Origin: Xanthomonas sp. AM6
GTDB taxonomy: Bacteria; Pseudomonadota; Gammaproteobacteria; Xanthomonadales; Xanthomonadaceae
Direction of reading: 5' to 3'
Assembly: GCF_025665335.1 (NCBI RefSeq)
Contig: NZ_CP106869.1
Coordinates: 2,072,501-2,136,500 of the forward strand
DNA length: 64,000 bases
The translations under genes and the position numbers were made by a program. Within the stretch, counting starts at the first letter, position 1; each line of letters opens with the position of its first letter. This document shows positions 51,702-61,372 of the stretch, one piece after another. The notes below the pieces were generated by a model. That model was not told the DNA's origin, searched no databases, and worked only from the letters and a program-made list of their open reading frames with translations.

Positions 51702-53369
51702 TCAGCTCACGCTCAGCAGCAGCCGCTTGGCCGCCGCGCGGGCTTCCTTGCTGACTTCGACTCCGCCCAGCATCCGCGCCAGTTCTTCCTCGCGCTGGCG
51801 CGGCGCCAGCAGTTCGACCGAACTCTGGGTCATGCCTTCGACCGGCGCCTTGCTGACCCGGTAGTGGGCATGGCCCTGCGCGGCGACCTGGGGCAGGTGG
51901 GTCACGCACAGCACCTGGCGCTGCTCGCCCAGGGCGCGCAGTTTCTTGCCGACGATGTCGGCGACCGCGCCGCCGATGCCCGAGTCCACCTCGTCGAACA
52001 CCATGGTCGGCACCGCATCCAGGCCCAGCGCGGCGACCTCGATGGCCAGCGAGATGCGCGACAGCTCGCCGCCGGAGGCGACCTTGCGCAGCGCGCGCGG
52101 CGGCTGCCCGGCGTTGGCCGCGACCAGGAATTCGACGCGCTCGGCGCCAGCCGGGTCGGGGCGCTCGGCCTCGTGCGGCTCGAGCTGGATCAGGAAGCGC
52201 CCGCCGCCCATGCCCAGTTCGCCGATCAGCGCGGTGGTGTCGCGCGACAGCGCCTGCGCGCCACGCTGGCGGGTGCCGGTGAGCGCGGCCGCGGCGTCGC
52301 GCCAGGCCTGCGCGGCGCGGGCGATCTCCGCGTCCAGCACGTCCAGCCGTTCGCCGGCGCCGCGCAGGCCCTCGACCTCGGCCAGCAGCGCGTCGCGGTG
52401 TTCGCCCAGGGTGTCCGGGGTGACCCGGTGCTTGCGCGCCAGGTCGTGCAGCCGGCCCAGCTTGCGCTCCATGTCCTCGAACTGCGCCGGATCGGCGTCG
52501 AGGTCGTCGCGGACCCGGTCGACCAGCGCCAGCGCCTCTTCCAGCTGGATCGTGGCGCTGTCGATCAGCGCCTGGACCTCGCCCAGGCGCGGGTCGTATT
52601 CGCCGACCTTGCCCAGTTCGTGGCGGGTCTGCTGCAGCAGTTCCAGCACCGCCGGCGCGTCGTCGCCGTTGAGCCGCTGCGCCGCGCTTTCGCAGGCGCC
52701 GATCAGGGCCGCGGCATGCGCCTGGCGGCGATGGTTGGCGTCCAGCGCGGCGATCGCCGCCGGCTCCAGGTCCTCGCGCTGCAGTTCGGCCAGCTGGTGT
52801 TCGAGGAAGCCGATGCGGTCGGACACGTCGCCCTGCGCCATCAGCGCGTCGCGCTCGGCCAGCAGCGCCTGCCAGCGCGTGGCGGCGGCGCGCACCGCGG
52901 CGCGTTCGGCCTCGTTGCGGGCGTAGGCGTCGAGCAGGCCGAGCTGGCTGCCGCGCGACAGCAGCGCCTGGTGTTCGTGCTGGCCGTGGATCTCGACCAG
53001 GTGCCCGGCCAGCTCGGCCAGCTGCGACAGGGTCACCGGGCGCCCGTTGATCCAGGCGCGCGAGCCGCCATCGGCGCGGATCACCCGGCGCAGCTGGCAT
53101 TGTTCGTCGTCGTCGAGCTCGTTCTCGCGCAGCCAGGCGCGCGCCGGGGCGGCCTCGGGCACGGCGAATTCGGCCGACAGCTCGGCGCGGTCGGCGCCGT
53201 GGCGGACCACGCCGCTGTCGGCGCGCAGCCCGGACAGGAAGCCGAGCGCATCCACCATCAGCGACTTGCCGGCGCCGGTTTCGCCGGAGACGACGGTCAT
53301 GCCGGGGCCGAATTCCAGTTCGGTGCCGCGCACGACGGCGAAATCCTTGATCGAGAGATGTCTGAGCAT
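51702..53369 (-). CDS. recN: DNA repair protein RecN
   Basis: A 555-residue SMC-like ATPase in double-strand-break repair. The Walker A motif GETGAGKS is at residues 29-36; a long coiled coil fills the middle. The C-terminal Walker B region is VPTMVFDEVDSGIGGAVAD, followed by VLCVTHLPQVAAQGHAHYRV. The ATG at 53369 is the start of the conserved LRHLSIKDFAVV; an upstream in-frame ATG at 53435 would run into the hrcA promoter. It is divergent from hrcA. No LexA box was found. Confidence 0.96.
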   Translation of the reverse strand: MLRHLSIKDFAVVRGTELEFGPGMTVVSGETGAGKSLMVDALGFLSGLRADSGVVRHGADRAELSAEFAVPEAAPARAWLRENELDDDEQCQLRRVIRADGGSRAWINGRPVTLSQLAELAGHLVEIHGQHEHQALLSRGSQLGLLDAYARNEAERAAVRAAATRWQALLAERDALMAQGDVSDRIGFLEHQLAELQREDLEPAAIAALDANHRRQAHAAALIGACESAAQRLNGDDAPAVLELLQQTRHELGKVGEYDPRLGEVQALIDSATIQLEEALALVDRVRDDLDADPAQFEDMERKLGRLHDLARKHRVTPDTLGEHRDALLAEVEGLRGAGERLDVLDAEIARAAQAWRDAAAALTGTRQRGAQALSRDTTALIGELGMGGGRFLIQLEPHEAERPDPAGAERVEFLVAANAGQPPRALRKVASGGELSRISLAIEVAALGLDAVPTMVFDEVDSGIGGAVADIVGKKLRALGEQRQVLCVTHLPQVAAQGHAHYRVSKAPVEGMTQSSVELLAPRQREEELARMLGGVEVSKEARAAAKRLLLSVS

Positions 53370-53428
53370 GGGGGTCGCAAATCCAGGGCCGCGCAACGCT
53401 AGCATGCGCGGATAGGTGGGCCAATGAC

Positions 53429-53457
53429 TTGCCAAGCCGGCATGCAGCCATTATCTA
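53429..53457 (+). promoter_or_regulatory. Sigma-70-type promoter of hrcA
   Basis: TTGCCA (53429-53434) and TATCTA (53452-53457) are 17 bp apart. The hrcA ATG at 53483 is 25 bp after the -10. Box quality and spacing are good. Confidence 0.65.
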
Positions 53458-53482
53458 GTGTCCAGTCTCACGGATTGATTCC

Positions 53483-54541
53483 ATGCGCGCCTCCCCGGTC
53501 CACTCCTCGCTCGACCCGCGTGCCCGGCAGCTGCTGCGCACGTTGATCTCGCGCTATATCCGCGACGGCGAACCGGTCGGCTCGCAGACCCTGGCCCGCC
53601 ACGCCGGGCTGGACGTGAGCCCGGCGACGATCCGCAACATCCTCGCCGACCTGGAGGACGCCGGCCTGCTCAGCTCGCCGCATACCTCGGCCGGGCGCAT
53701 TCCCACCGCCACCGGCTATCGGGTGTTCGTCGACAGCCTGGTGCAGATGCGTCCGCCGGGCGAGGGCGAGGTGGCGCGGCTGCGTGCGGAGATGAGCAGC
53801 GCCGCCGGCACCCAGGCGCTGCTCGGCAGCGCTTCGGAACTGCTGTCGGCGATGACCCATTTCGTCGGCGTGGTCAGCGCGCCCAAGCGCGAGCAGTTCG
53901 CGTTCCGGCACATCGACTTCGTGCCGCTGGACGCGCGCCGGGTGCTGGCGATCCTGGTGTTCGCCGACAACGAGGTGCAGAACCGGGTCATCGAGCCGCG
54001 CAAGGCCTACGAGCCGGCCGAGCTGGAGCGGGTGGCCAACTATCTGAACGCGCATTTCGCCGGGCGCGCGCTGGCCGACATCCGCGCCAGCCTGCTGCGC
54101 GAGCTGCGCCATGCCCGCGACGAGATGGAACTGCTGCTGGCGCACAGCGTGGAGCTGGCCGAGCAGGCGCTGGCCCCGGCCGGCGACGACATGGTGCTGG
54201 CCGGGCAGACCAAGCTGATGGGCGTGCAGGACCTGTCGGACCTGGAGCGGCTGCGCGAACTGTTCGAGATCTTCGCCAGCAAGCGCGAGATCCTGCAGCT
54301 GCTGGAGCGCACCATCCAGGCGCCGGGAGTCCGCATCTTCATCGGCGAGGAGACCGGGGTGGTGCCGCTGGAGAGCGTGTCGCTGGTCACCGCGCCGTAC
54401 ATGGCCGGCGGCCAGGTGCTGGGCGTGTTGGGGGTGATCGGCCCCAAGCGCATGGACTACGACCGGGTGATCCCGCTGGTGCAGACCGCCGCCGACGTGC
54501 TCGGTGCCGCGCTGGACCCCAATCCCCCGACAGAGCGCTAG
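53483..54541 (+). CDS. hrcA: Heat-inducible transcription repressor HrcA
   Basis: A 352-residue repressor of class I heat-shock genes. The N-terminal winged helix has RQLLRTLISRYIRDGEPVGS and SPATIRNILADLEDAGLL; the GAF-like C-terminal part holds FIGEETGVVPLESVSLVTAP and VIGPKRMDYDRVIPLV. It is the first gene of the dnaK operon. I found no CIRCE operator (TTAGCACTC-N9-GAGTGCTAA) upstream of hrcA or grpE, so any HrcA target is elsewhere (for example groESL). Confidence 0.96.
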   Translation: MRASPVHSSLDPRARQLLRTLISRYIRDGEPVGSQTLARHAGLDVSPATIRNILADLEDAGLLSSPHTSAGRIPTATGYRVFVDSLVQMRPPGEGEVARLRAEMSSAAGTQALLGSASELLSAMTHFVGVVSAPKREQFAFRHIDFVPLDARRVLAILVFADNEVQNRVIEPRKAYEPAELERVANYLNAHFAGRALADIRASLLRELRHARDEMELLLAHSVELAEQALAPAGDDMVLAGQTKLMGVQDLSDLERLRELFEIFASKREILQLLERTIQAPGVRIFIGEETGVVPLESVSLVTAPYMAGGQVLGVLGVIGPKRMDYDRVIPLVQTAADVLGAALDPNPPTER

Positions 54542-54709
54542 CAGGCAAGGGCAGGGCGGCAAGCGGCCCCGCTCCGCGGGTTGACCGTTGCGTCGTCGCA
54601 TCCGGCGCACATCTTTGATTGGACCAAACCCGGCTGCGGCCCCACCGCCTGCGCGCGCCCAGCCAAGCCCCAATCCCGATTCCCCGAGCCCGAACCCGCA
54701 ACACAGCAT

Positions 54710-54737
54710 CTTGAATCCGTCCCCGACGCCCACATAG
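54710..54737 (+). promoter_or_regulatory. Sigma-32-type heat-shock promoter before grpE
   Basis: CTTGAAT (54710-54716) and CCCACATA (54729-54736), 12 bp apart, fit the sigma-32 pair CTTGAAA/CCCCATNT, spacing slightly short. The grpE start is 45 bp downstream. This suggests grpE-dnaK-dnaJ can be heat induced separately from hrcA. Confidence 0.6.
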
Positions 54738-54780
54738 GTGGTTCGGTAGGGCGGGTGCACCTCCCGCCAGGGAACCGGAA

Positions 54781-55302
54781 ATGAACCAAGACCACCCCGA
54801 ATTCGATTCTGAACGCCTGAGCGACGCGCAGCAGCCGGCGACCGATCCGCTGCAGGCGGAGCTGGAGACGCTGCGCAGCGAGCTGGCGCTGGTCAAGGCC
54901 GACGCGCTGCGCGAGCGCGCCGACCTGGAGAACCAGCGCAAGCGCATCGCCCGCGACGTCGAGCAGGCGCGCAAGTTCGCCAACGAGCGCCTGCTCGGCG
55001 ACCTGCTGCCGGTGTTCGACAGCCTGGACGCCGGCCTGAGCGCCGCCGGCAGCGAGCCCAGCCCGCTGCGCGACGGTCTGGAACTGACCTACAAGCAACT
55101 GCTCAAGGTCGCCGCCGACAACGGCCTGACCCTGCTCGACCCGACCGGGCAGCCGTTCAACCCGGACCACCACCAGGCGATCAGCCAGGCCGAGGCCGAC
55201 GGCGTCGCCCCGGGCCACGTGATCCAGGTGTTCCAGAAGGGCTACCTGCTCAACGACCGCCTGCTGCGCCCCGCGCTGGTGGTGGTCGCCAGGCACGAGT
55301 GA
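54781..55302 (+). CDS. grpE: DnaK nucleotide-exchange factor GrpE
   Basis: A 173-residue GrpE. A long N-terminal helix ([20 protein letters not shown]) leads to a beta-domain ending in [20 protein letters not shown], the GrpE signature region ([11 protein letters not shown] and [15 protein letters not shown]). It releases ADP from DnaK. GGGAACCGGAA precedes the ATG. It lies 239 bp after hrcA. Confidence 0.97.
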   Translation: MNQDHPEFDSERLSDAQQPATDPLQAELETLRSELALVKADALRERADLENQRKRIARDVEQARKFANERLLGDLLPVFDSLDAGLSAAGSEPSPLRDGLELTYKQLLKVAADNGLTLLDPTGQPFNPDHHQAISQAEADGVAPGHVIQVFQKGYLLNDRLLRPALVVVARHE

Positions 55303-55451
55303 GGCGCGCCGCCGCGGCGCGCGCCTGAATCGGGCGCGATCCCGGCAGAACGCTAATTTGCGGTGATGGCTTGAATGACCTGCGGCCATCCCTATATCCG
55401 AACCAGACCCCGGCAGCGGCCGGACACCAGAATTTTTCAGGAGTCATTCCA

Positions 55452-57368
55452 ATGGGCAAGATCATCGGCATCGACCTGGGCACGACCAACTCGTGCGTGG
55501 CGATCATGGACGGCGGCAAGGCCCGCGTCATCGAGAATTCCGAGGGCGACCGCACCACGCCTTCGATCGTCGCCTACACCAAGGACGGCGAAGTGCTGGT
55601 GGGCGCCTCGGCCAAGCGCCAGGCGGTCACCAACCCGAAGAACACCTTCTACGCGGTGAAGCGCCTGATCGGCCGCAAGTTCACCGACGCCGAAGTGCAG
55701 AAGGACATCGGCCTGGTGCCGTACGGCATCGTCCAGCACGACAACGGCGACGCCTGGGTGGCCACCGCCGACGGCCGCAAGCTGGCCTCGCAGGAGATCT
55801 CCGCGCAGGTGCTGGAGAAGATGAAGAAGACCGCCGAGGCGTTCCTGGGCGAGACCGTCACCGAGGCGGTCATCACCGTGCCGGCGTACTTCAACGACAG
55901 CCAGCGCCAGGCGACCAAGGACGCCGGCCGCATCGCCGGGCTGGACGTCAAGCGCATCATCAACGAGCCGACCGCCGCGGCGCTGGCCTACGGCCTGGAC
56001 AAGGGCCAGGGCGGGGACCGCAAGATCGCGGTGTACGACCTGGGCGGCGGCACCTTCGACGTGTCGATCATCGAGATCGCCAACGTCGACGGCGAGAAGC
56101 AGTTCGAAGTGCTGGCCACCAACGGCGACACCTTCCTGGGCGGCGAAGACTTCGACAAGCGCGTCATCGACTACCTCGTGGACGAGTTCAACAAGGACCA
56201 GGGCATCGACCTGCGCAAGGATCCGCTGGCGCTGCAGCGCCTGAAGGACGCGGCCGAGCGCGCCAAGATCGAGCTGTCGTCCTCGCAGCAGACCGAGGTC
56301 AACCTGCCGTACGTCACCGCCGACGCGTCGGGCCCGAAGCACCTCAACATCAAGCTGACCCGGGCCAAGCTCGAGGCGCTGGTCGAGGACCTGGTCAAGC
56401 GCACCATCGAGCCGTGCCGCACCGCGCTCAACGACGCCGGCCTGCGCGCCAGCGACGTGACCGAGGTGATCCTGGTCGGCGGCCAGACCCGCATGCCGAA
56501 GGTGCAGCAGGCGGTGGCCGAGTTCTTCGGCAAGGAACCGCGCAAGGACGTCAACCCCGACGAGGCCGTGGCGCTGGGCGCCGCGATCCAGGGCGGCGTG
56601 CTGGCCGGCGACGTCAAGGACGTGCTGCTGCTCGACGTGACCCCGCTGAGCCTGGGCATCGAGACCCTGGGTGGCGTGTTCACCAAGATCATCGAGAAGA
56701 ACACCACGATCCCGACCAAGGCCTCGCAGACTTTCTCCACCGCCGAGGACAACCAGTCCGCGGTGACCGTGCACGTGCTGCAGGGCGAGCGCGAGCAGGC
56801 CCGCTACAACAAGTCGCTGGCCAAGTTCGACCTGTCCGGCATCGAGCCGGCGCCGCGCGGCCTGCCGCAGGTGGAGGTGTCCTTCGACATCGACGCCAAC
56901 GGCATCCTGCACGTGTCGGCCAAGGACAAGAAGACCAACAAGGAACAGAAGGTCGAGATCAAGGCCGGTTCCGGCCTGTCGGACGACGAGATCCAGCGGA
57001 TGGTCGCCGACGCCGAAGCCAACCGCGAGGAGGACAAGAAGTTCCACGAGCTGGTGCAGGCGCGCAACCAGGCCGACGGCCTGATCCACGCCACCCGCAG
57101 CGCGATCACCGAGCACGGCAGCAAGGTCGGCGGCGACGTGATCGGCAAGGTCGAGTCGGCGCTGGCCGACCTGGAAACGGCGATGAAGGGCGACGACAAG
57201 GGCCAGATCGAGGCCAAGACCAAGGCGCTGGAAGAGGCCGGCCAGTCGCTGTACGCGGCGGCGGCCGCCGGCGAGCAGCAGCCGGGCGCCGCCCCGGGCG
57301 GCGCGCAGGCCGCCGGCGACGACGTGGTCGACGCCGAGTTCACCGAGGTCAAGGACGACAAGAAGTAA
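55452..57368 (+). CDS. dnaK: Molecular chaperone DnaK
   Basis: A 638-residue Hsp70. It starts [20 protein letters not shown]; the ATPase domain has [31 protein letters not shown] and [17 protein letters not shown]. The linker [19 protein letters not shown] precedes the substrate-binding domain and the lid with an acidic C-terminal [16 protein letters not shown] is 7-12 bp before the ATG at 55452; the frame extends upstream to 55371 without a family match. Confidence 0.98.
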   Translation: MGKIIGIDLGTTNSCVAIMDGGKARVIENSEGDRTTPSIVAYTKDGEVLVGASAKRQAVTNPKNTFYAVKRLIGRKFTDAEVQKDIGLVPYGIVQHDNGDAWVATADGRKLASQEISAQVLEKMKKTAEAFLGETVTEAVITVPAYFNDSQRQATKDAGRIAGLDVKRIINEPTAAALAYGLDKGQGGDRKIAVYDLGGGTFDVSIIEIANVDGEKQFEVLATNGDTFLGGEDFDKRVIDYLVDEFNKDQGIDLRKDPLALQRLKDAAERAKIELSSSQQTEVNLPYVTADASGPKHLNIKLTRAKLEALVEDLVKRTIEPCRTALNDAGLRASDVTEVILVGGQTRMPKVQQAVAEFFGKEPRKDVNPDEAVALGAAIQGGVLAGDVKDVLLLDVTPLSLGIETLGGVFTKIIEKNTTIPTKASQTFSTAEDNQSAVTVHVLQGEREQARYNKSLAKFDLSGIEPAPRGLPQVEVSFDIDANGILHVSAKDKKTNKEQKVEIKAGSGLSDDEIQRMVADAEANREEDKKFHELVQARNQADGLIHATRSAITEHGSKVGGDVIGKVESALADLETAMKGDDKGQIEAKTKALEEAGQSLYAAAAAGEQQPGAAPGGAQAAGDDVVDAEFTEVKDDKK

Positions 57369-57370
57369 CG

Positions 57371-57517
57371 CCGGGATTTGGGATTCGGGAATGGGGAGTC
57401 GGACGGCCTTGCCGGCCGGTTTTCCGCTCCCGATCCCTGTCCGTAGCGCTCGCAAAAGCGGACGAGTTAACGCTCTCCGCTTTTGCTTTGAACGAATCCC
57501 GCATCCCGAATCCCCAA
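57371..57517. repeat. dnaK-dnaJ intergenic element with long hairpin
   Basis: The gap starts GGGATTTGGGATTCGGGAAT and ends CGAATCCCGCATCCCGAATC, so its borders are inverted copies of the GGGATTCG motif. The centre holds a perfect 11-bp stem, GCAAAAGCGGA (57452-57462) and TCCGCTTTTGC (57476-57486). Inside an operon this can act as an attenuator or mRNA processing site between dnaK and dnaJ. Confidence 0.65.
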
Positions 57518-57527
57518 TCTCCGCCCT

Positions 57528-58661
57528 ATGAGCAAACGCGACTACTACGAAGTGCTGGGCGTGGCCCGTACCGCCAGCGACGACGAGCTGAAGAAGGCCT
57601 ATCGCCGCTGCGCGATGAAGTTCCACCCCGACCGCAATCCGGGCGACCACGCGGCCGAGGCGGCCTTCAAGGAGTGCAAGGAGGCCTACGAGGTCCTGTC
57701 CGACGGCAACAAGCGGCGCATGTACGACGCGCACGGGCACGCCGCGTTCGAGCACGGCATGGGCGGAATGGGCGGCGGCGGCCCCGGCGGCCCGGACATG
57801 GGCGACATCTTCGGCGACATCTTCGGCAACATCTTCGGCGGTGCCGGCGGCGGTGGCCGCGCGTCGCGTCGCGGTGCCGACATCGGCTACGTGCTGGAGC
57901 TGGACCTGGAAGAGGCGGTGGCCGGGATCGAACGGCGCATCGAGATCCCGACCCTGGGCGAATGCGAGCACTGCCACGGCAGCGGCTCGGAAGACGGCAA
58001 GGTCGAGACCTGCACGACGTGCCAGGGCCGCGGCCAGGTGCGCATCCAGCGCGGCATCTTCGCGATGCAGCAGAGCTGCCCGCACTGCGCCGGGCGCGGC
58101 CAGATCGTGCAGAACCCGTGCGGCACCTGCCACGGCGCCGGCCGCGTCGAGGAGACCAAGGTGCTGTCGGTGAAGATTCCGGCCGGCGTGGACAACGGCG
58201 ACCGCATCCGCCTGTCCGGCGAGGGCGAGGCCGGTCCGGCCGGTACCCCGCCCGGCGACCTGTACGTGGAAGTGCGGGTGCGCGAGCATCCGATCTTCCA
58301 GCGCGACGGCGACGACCTGCACTGCGAGGTGCCGATCCGCATCTCCCAGGCCGCGCTCGGCGACACCGTGCGCGTGGCCACGCTCGGCGGCGAGGCGGAG
58401 ATCCGCATCCCCGCCGAGACCCAGACCGGCAAGTTGTTCCGCCTGCGCGGCAAGGGCGTGCGTTCGGTGCGCAGCCGCAGCGAAGGCGACCTGTACTGCC
58501 GCGTGGTGGTGGAGACCCCGGTCAACCTCACCGCCGACCAGCGCAAGCTGCTGGAGCAGTTCGAGTCCACCTTCACCGGCGAGGACGCGCGCAAGCATTC
58601 GCCCAAGTCGGCGACCTTCATCGATGGGGTCAAGGGGTTCTGGGACCGGATGACGTCGTGA
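57528..58661 (+). CDS. dnaJ: Chaperone DnaJ (Hsp40)
   Basis: A 377-residue type I J-protein that stimulates DnaK. The J domain (1-70) has HPD at 33-35 in [11 protein letters not shown] Gly/Phe-rich region is followed by four zinc-finger repeats ([32 protein letters not shown]), then the C-terminal substrate domains ([20 protein letters not shown]). The length fits the family. Confidence 0.97.
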   Translation: MSKRDYYEVLGVARTASDDELKKAYRRCAMKFHPDRNPGDHAAEAAFKECKEAYEVLSDGNKRRMYDAHGHAAFEHGMGGMGGGGPGGPDMGDIFGDIFGNIFGGAGGGGRASRRGADIGYVLELDLEEAVAGIERRIEIPTLGECEHCHGSGSEDGKVETCTTCQGRGQVRIQRGIFAMQQSCPHCAGRGQIVQNPCGTCHGAGRVEETKVLSVKIPAGVDNGDRIRLSGEGEAGPAGTPPGDLYVEVRVREHPIFQRDGDDLHCEVPIRISQAALGDTVRVATLGGEAEIRIPAETQTGKLFRLRGKGVRSVRSRSEGDLYCRVVVETPVNLTADQRKLLEQFESTFTGEDARKHSPKSATFIDGVKGFWDRMTS

Positions 58662-58665
58662 GGCC

Positions 58666-59030
58666 GGGATGCGGGATTGGGGATTGGGGATTCGTAACGG
58701 CGGATCCCTGGTGCCTGGTGGGGTCCGTGCTGGGCAAGGAGAGGCACGTGTGGGGCGCGATTCTGGCGCCGGGGCACGTGCCTTTTTAGTTGCTGGGATT
58801 TGGGATTGGGGATTGGGGATTCGTAATGGCGGATCCCTGGTGCCTGGTGGGTCTTTGTTGGCAGGGAGAGGCGCGTGTGGGGCGCGATTTGGCGCCGGGG
58901 CACGTGCCTTTTAGTTGCTGGGATTGGGGATTGGATTCGTAGCGGCGGATCCCTGGTGCCTGGTGGGTTCCGTGTTGGGAGGAGGAGGCACGTGCGGGAC
59001 GCGATTCTGGCGTTGAGCACGTGCCTTTTT
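58666..59030 (+). repeat. Three-unit tandem array with G-quadruplex and terminator-like hairpins
   Basis: The 625-bp gap after dnaJ holds three direct repeats spaced 129 and 116 bp apart (phrases TTCGTA starting at 58691, 58820 and 58936). Each unit has a G-rich GGGATTGGGGATT head, the phrase CGGATCCCTGGTGCCTGGTG, and a hairpin AGGCACGTG/CACGTGCCT followed by T4-5 (58742-58787, 58869-58912, 58986-59030). In unit 2 the stem has a G-U wobble in place of A-U, so pairing is kept. G-quadruplex motifs are at 58666-58689 and 58795-58818. The rest of the gap (59031-59286) ends with an inverted CCCGAATCCCCAATCCC. Confidence 0.8.
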
Positions 59031-59286
59031 CAGTTGCGGGAATGTGGGATTGGGAGTTCGTTGGCGATCTTGCGTCCGCGAGTGCTCGTGTTGGCCAGGA
59101 AGGCAGGTGCGGGCGCGTCGGCATCTGCGGCTTCCCAGTGGCAGCTTGGACGTTCGCACCCTCGGTGGTTCGTTGCGCGGCGAAGCCCGACGGCATGTGC
59201 CGGTTGCCTGGGCCGTGGCGTGCCTGCGAGCCCGCGGTTCCGACGCCCAATCCCGAATCCCCAATCCCAGCCCTTAAACTACGGCG

Positions 59287-60195
59287 ATGAATGCATCCGC
59301 CGAAAGCCACCTGATCCATGGCCGTCGCCAGCGCCCCGATGGGCCGGTGCCGGTCGATGTCATTTCCGTGCAGTCGCAACTGGTCTACGGCCATGCCGGC
59401 AACAGTGCGGCGATGCCGCCGATGCGCGCGTTGGGCCTGCGCGTGGCGGAGATCCCGACCACGCTGCTGAGCAATGCGCCGTTCTACGACACCTTGCGCG
59501 GCAAGGTGCTGCCGTCGGACTGGTTCGCCGACCTGCTGCTCGGCGCCAGCGAGCGCGGCCTGCCGCAGCGTGCGCGCATGCTGGTGTCCGGCTACTTCGG
59601 CAGCGTCGGCAACGGCGCCGCGTTCGCCGACTGGCTCGACGCCACGTTGCCGCAGTGCCCGACGCTGCGCTACTGCCTGGATCCGGTGATCGGCGATACG
59701 CACACCGGGCCGTACGTCGAACCTGGACTGGAAACGGTGTTCGCCGAACGCCTGCTGCCGCATGCGTGGCTGGTCACGCCGAACGCGTTCGAACTCGGGC
59801 GCCTGACCGGCATGCCGGCGCTGGCCCAGGACGACGCCATCGCCGCGGCGCAGGCCTTGCTGGCGCGCGGGCCGCAGTGGGTGCTGGCGCACAGCGTGAG
59901 CGGCGAGGCGGGGCAACTGGTGACGCTGGCGGTGAGCCGCGAGGCGACCTACCGCTGGCGCTCGCCGCTGTTGCCGGTGGACGTGGCCGGCACCGGCGAC
60001 GTGCTGATGTCGCTGCTGGTCGCGTTCCTGCTGCGCGGCGATGCATTCGAACTGGCGATCGGCCGCGCCATCGCCGGCGTGCACGCGGCGCTGGAAGCGA
60101 CCCTGGCCGCGGACTACGAGGAACTGGACGTGCTCGCCGCCGCACCCGCGGCGCTGGCCACGCCGCTGCGCTTCGCCGCCGAGCGCCTGGCGTGA
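59287..60195 (+). CDS. pdxY: Pyridoxal kinase
   Basis: A 302-residue ribokinase-fold enzyme that phosphorylates pyridoxal in the vitamin B6 salvage pathway. It opens with VDVISVQSQLVYGHAGNSAA; LDPVIGDTHTGPYV and VTPNAFELGRLTG bind substrate and ATP; the ribokinase catalytic loop is DVAGTGDVLMSLLVA. The overall layout fits PdxY better than PdxK. It overlaps the following prephenate dehydrogenase gene by GTGA. Confidence 0.93.
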   Translation: MNASAESHLIHGRRQRPDGPVPVDVISVQSQLVYGHAGNSAAMPPMRALGLRVAEIPTTLLSNAPFYDTLRGKVLPSDWFADLLLGASERGLPQRARMLVSGYFGSVGNGAAFADWLDATLPQCPTLRYCLDPVIGDTHTGPYVEPGLETVFAERLLPHAWLVTPNAFELGRLTGMPALAQDDAIAAAQALLARGPQWVLAHSVSGEAGQLVTLAVSREATYRWRSPLLPVDVAGTGDVLMSLLVAFLLRGDAFELAIGRAIAGVHAALEATLAADYEELDVLAAAPAALATPLRFAAERLA

Positions 60196-61304
60196 GCCTG
60201 CATCCGGTCGTCGGCATCGTCGGCAGCGCCGGCGCCTACGGCCGCTGGCTGGGCCGGTTCTTCCGCGAGCGCATGCAGCTGGACGTGGTCGGCCACGACC
60301 CGGCCGATCCGCAGTCGCTGGATCCCGACGCGCTGCTGCAGCGCGCGCAGGTGCTGATCTTCTCCGCGCCGATCCGGCATACGCCGGCGCTGATCGGCGA
60401 CTACGTGCGCCGCGCCGCCGGCCGCGAACGCGGGCAATTGTGGCTGGACGTGACCTCGGTCAAGCGCGAGCCGGTGGCGGCGATGCTGGCCTCGCAGGCG
60501 GAGGTGGCCGGGTTGCACCCGATGACCGCGCCGCCGAAATCGCCGACGTTGAAGGGCCGCGTGCTGGTGGTGTGCGAAGCGCGGCTGTCGCGCTGGCAGG
60601 CGTGGCTGCAGCAGCTGTGCGCGGCGCTGGAGGCCGAATGCGTGCGCACCACGCCCGACCACCACGACCGGGTGATGGCGCTGGTGCAGGCGATGGTGCA
60701 TGCCAGCCACCTGGCCCAGGCCGGCGTGCTGCGCGAGCACGCGCCGACGCTGGGCCCGCTGGACGCGCTGCTGCCGTACCGCTCGGCCTCGTTCGAGCTG
60801 GATACCGCGATCATCGCGCGCATCCTGGCGCTGAATCCGGCCATCTACGAGGACATCCAGTTCGGCAATCCGCATGTCGGCGGCGTGCTCGACGGCCTGA
60901 TCGCGCAGCTGTCGCGGCTGCGCGACCAGGTCGGCCGCGGCGACGACGCGGCGCGCGCGCAGTTCCGCGCCGATTTCCTCGACGCCAACCGCCACGCGCT
61001 GGGCGAGGCGACGATCGCGCACGGCAACTACAGCTACGAACGGGTCGGCTACCTGCTCGCCGACCTCACCGAGCAACTGACCCTCAGCGTCTACCTGCCG
61101 GAGGATCGCGCCGGCTCGCTGCGCGCCTTGCTGTACGTGTTCGAACGCCACGGCATCAGCCTGACCTCGATCCATTCCTCGCGCACGCCGGCGGGCGAAC
61201 TGCATTTCCGCATCGGCTTCGATCCGACGACCGTGGCGCCCGCGCTGGACGCGGCGGCGGCGGAGATCGACGCCAGCGGCATCGGCCGGGTGTTGCCGCG
61301 CTAG
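60192..61304 (+). CDS. Prephenate dehydrogenase with ACT domain
   Basis: A 370-residue enzyme of the TyrA type for tyrosine biosynthesis (prephenate to 4-hydroxyphenylpyruvate). The Rossmann loop is VGIVGSAGAYGRWLGRFF; QLWLDVTSVKREPV and AGLHPMTAPPKSPTLKG are the usual substrate and NAD motifs. An ACT domain near the C-terminus (GSLRALLYVFERHGISLTSI) should give tyrosine feedback control. The start is GTG, overlapping pdxY by GTGA. I do not assign a symbol because the chorismate mutase domain of E. coli TyrA is absent. Confidence 0.85.
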   Translation: MSLHPVVGIVGSAGAYGRWLGRFFRERMQLDVVGHDPADPQSLDPDALLQRAQVLIFSAPIRHTPALIGDYVRRAAGRERGQLWLDVTSVKREPVAAMLASQAEVAGLHPMTAPPKSPTLKGRVLVVCEARLSRWQAWLQQLCAALEAECVRTTPDHHDRVMALVQAMVHASHLAQAGVLREHAPTLGPLDALLPYRSASFELDTAIIARILALNPAIYEDIQFGNPHVGGVLDGLIAQLSRLRDQVGRGDDAARAQFRADFLDANRHALGEATIAHGNYSYERVGYLLADLTEQLTLSVYLPEDRAGSLRALLYVFERHGISLTSIHSSRTPAGELHFRIGFDPTTVAPALDAAAAEIDASGIGRVLPR

Positions 61305-61372
61305 TCAGCGGCTTGCGCGTGGACACGGCTTCAGCGAAGCCGGGCGTGGCGGCTGCTTCGACGATGTCGCTT

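Noticed and set aside
51003-53402. 799-codon frame through the REP cluster and antisense to recN
   Set aside because: It reads through repeats and recN antisense; no start or domain supports it.
53370-55451. CIRCE operator for HrcA in the heat-shock operon
   Set aside because: No TTAGCACTC-N9-GAGTGCTAA or near match was seen before hrcA, grpE or dnaK.
55437-58598. 1053-codon open frame antisense to dnaK-dnaJ
   Set aside because: Low-complexity shadow typical of high-GC genes; both plus-strand genes are certain.
58666-59030. CRISPR array
   Set aside because: The repeats are about 120 bp with no spacer pattern and contain hairpins with T-runs; no cas gene is present.
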